A DNA stretch of 64,000 nt from assembly GCF_000757485.1 (NCBI RefSeq), contig NZ_JPYO01000036.1:266894-330893 (forward strand), in the 5' to 3' direction. The stretch is from Achromobacter sp. RTa. GTDB taxonomy: Bacteria; Pseudomonadota; Gammaproteobacteria; Burkholderiales; Burkholderiaceae_B. This document shows, one piece after another, positions 63,301-64,000 of the stretch (position 1 is its first letter; each line of letters begins with the position of its first letter). Both the position numbers and the translations under genes were made by a program. The notes beneath the pieces were generated by a model, which was not told the DNA's origin, searched no databases, and was given only the letters and a program-made list of their open reading frames with translations.

Positions 63301-63825
63301 CTAGAGCGGCAGTTCGCGCGACATGTACCGGGCATGCGGCCCGTAGCCGGCAAGCTTTGCGGCCAGGGCGGCGCTGGCGACGGCCATGGGGGCGTAGCCC
63401 TGGCGCCGCCAATAGCCCGTGGCGGACTCCAGCGATACCAGGCTGGCCCGGCGCAGGCCCCCCTCCAGGGCGGAGCTTGCGGCGGCGCGGACCAGGGCTT
63501 GGCCGACCCCCAGGCCCTGGGCATGCGGCACGACGGCGCAGTCGTGCAGGAACCAGTGGTCGGCGCCGGCCGGCAGCGATTCCAGCGTGACGTCCAGGGC
63601 CGGCGGCAGCCCCGCGTCCCAGGGATAGGAGATCAGATAGCCCAGCAGGCCGCCGTGCTCGGCCGGCGCCGCCGCGTGGGCGACCCAGCAATGCGATGGC
63701 GCGAGCGCCAGCCGGTTCTGGAAGAAAGCGGCGCTTTCAAGCAGGAAATCGGGGTAGGCCAGGGTCTGGGCGGCCAGGATGGCGTCCACGTCGCTGGCAA
63801 GCATGGGCCTGACTCGGTATTGCAT
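63301..63825 (-). CDS. GNAT-family acetyltransferase
   Basis: A 174-residue GNAT protein (ATG 63825; ATG 63843 adds 6 residues). It starts YRVRPMLASDVDAILAAQ, and the acetyl-CoA-binding loop is VVPHAQGLGVGQALVRAA, with SLESATGYWRRQGYAP near the end. The substrate is unknown. A single-gene unit divergent from the partial gene at the right edge. Confidence 0.85.
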   Translation of the reverse strand: MQYRVRPMLASDVDAILAAQTLAYPDFLLESAAFFQNRLALAPSHCWVAHAAAPAEHGGLLGYLISYPWDAGLPPALDVTLESLPAGADHWFLHDCAVVPHAQGLGVGQALVRAAASSALEGGLRRASLVSLESATGYWRRQGYAPMAVASAALAAKLAGYGPHARYMSRELPL

Positions 63826-63967
63826 GGCGATCTGGGAAAACACGAACTCGGGCGCATTGTAGCGACGCCGGCCCGTCCCCGCTTTGCCGCCGGCATTTCA
63901 TGAAAATTCGACGAGCCCCTGCTCATACTGCCCGGCATAGTGTCCTGCATTCCGAGTTCAGAGTTCC

Positions 63968-64000
63968 ATGCATATCCAATTCCGGTCCGATCCCATTGCC
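63968..64000 (+). CDS. Possible gene start at the right edge
   Basis: An ATG at 63968 opens a frame reading MHIQFRSDPIA up to the edge. It is too short to identify and has no clear ribosome binding site, so the call is tentative. It would be divergent from the acetyltransferase gene. Confidence 0.3.
   Translation, partial: MHIQFRSDPIA

Overview
The window is GC-rich DNA, densely coding, from a betaproteobacterium of the family Alcaligenaceae, most likely Bordetella or Achromobacter. The main reason is a complete type III secretion locus with the Bordetella-type gene set and order (bopN, bcrD, bsp22, bopD, bopB, bscI to bscC, btrS, btrU, btrW, btrV). The species cannot be fixed from the sequence alone. 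No insertion sequence, prophage or CRISPR array was seen.

Layout. Positions 1-1499 hold two minus-strand lipoprotein-type genes. Positions 2306-7056 are the prkA-yeaH-spoVR stress triad, followed by tRNA-Ser(GGA), its terminator and four palindromic GTGTC(T/A)GACAC repeats. Next come a PhoX-type phosphatase (minus) and, divergently, a glutamate-cysteine-ligase-like gene followed by a CesT-type secretion chaperone gene.

Positions 11.2-44.6 kb are the type III secretion region. A minus-strand operon bopN-sycN-sctX-sctY-bcrD-bscD-bscE-bscF supplies the gatekeeper, export gate, inner ring and needle. A plus-strand operon supplies two tandem Bsp22-type filament proteins, a small unknown protein, BcrH1, BopD, BopB, BcrH2, a TPR chaperone, and BscI-J-K-L-N-O-P-Q-R-S-T-U-W-C. 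The regulatory block follows: the ECF sigma factor BtrS, a BtrA/BspR-like protein, an orphan ABC_sub_bind protein, the PP2C phosphatase BtrU, a sensor-MFS fusion protein, an alanine-racemase-like protein, the anti-sigma kinase BtrW and its antagonist BtrV.

Five intergenic copies of GGAAC-N15-GTTAC were found by eye, all correctly oriented. They lie before bopN, before each bsp22 copy, before btrA, and before the glutamate-cysteine-ligase-like gene. The likely reading is that they are promoters for BtrS. If so, the ligase-like gene and its neighbouring chaperone gene join the secretion regulon, and btrA forms a feedback loop with btrS.

Positions 45-64 kb are mostly housekeeping: nadQ-nadC with a palindromic operator, a Bug-type binding lipoprotein, a DUF533 protein, an OsmC protein, fabI, mltD, gloB, a methyltransferase, rnhA, an RND efflux pair, dnaQ, tRNA-Val(CAC), a 55-residue membrane protein, a YaiI-family protein, a GltS symporter coupled to a TAXI-type binding lipoprotein, and a GNAT acetyltransferase. 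All functional calls come from motif reading and gene context; no database search was run.
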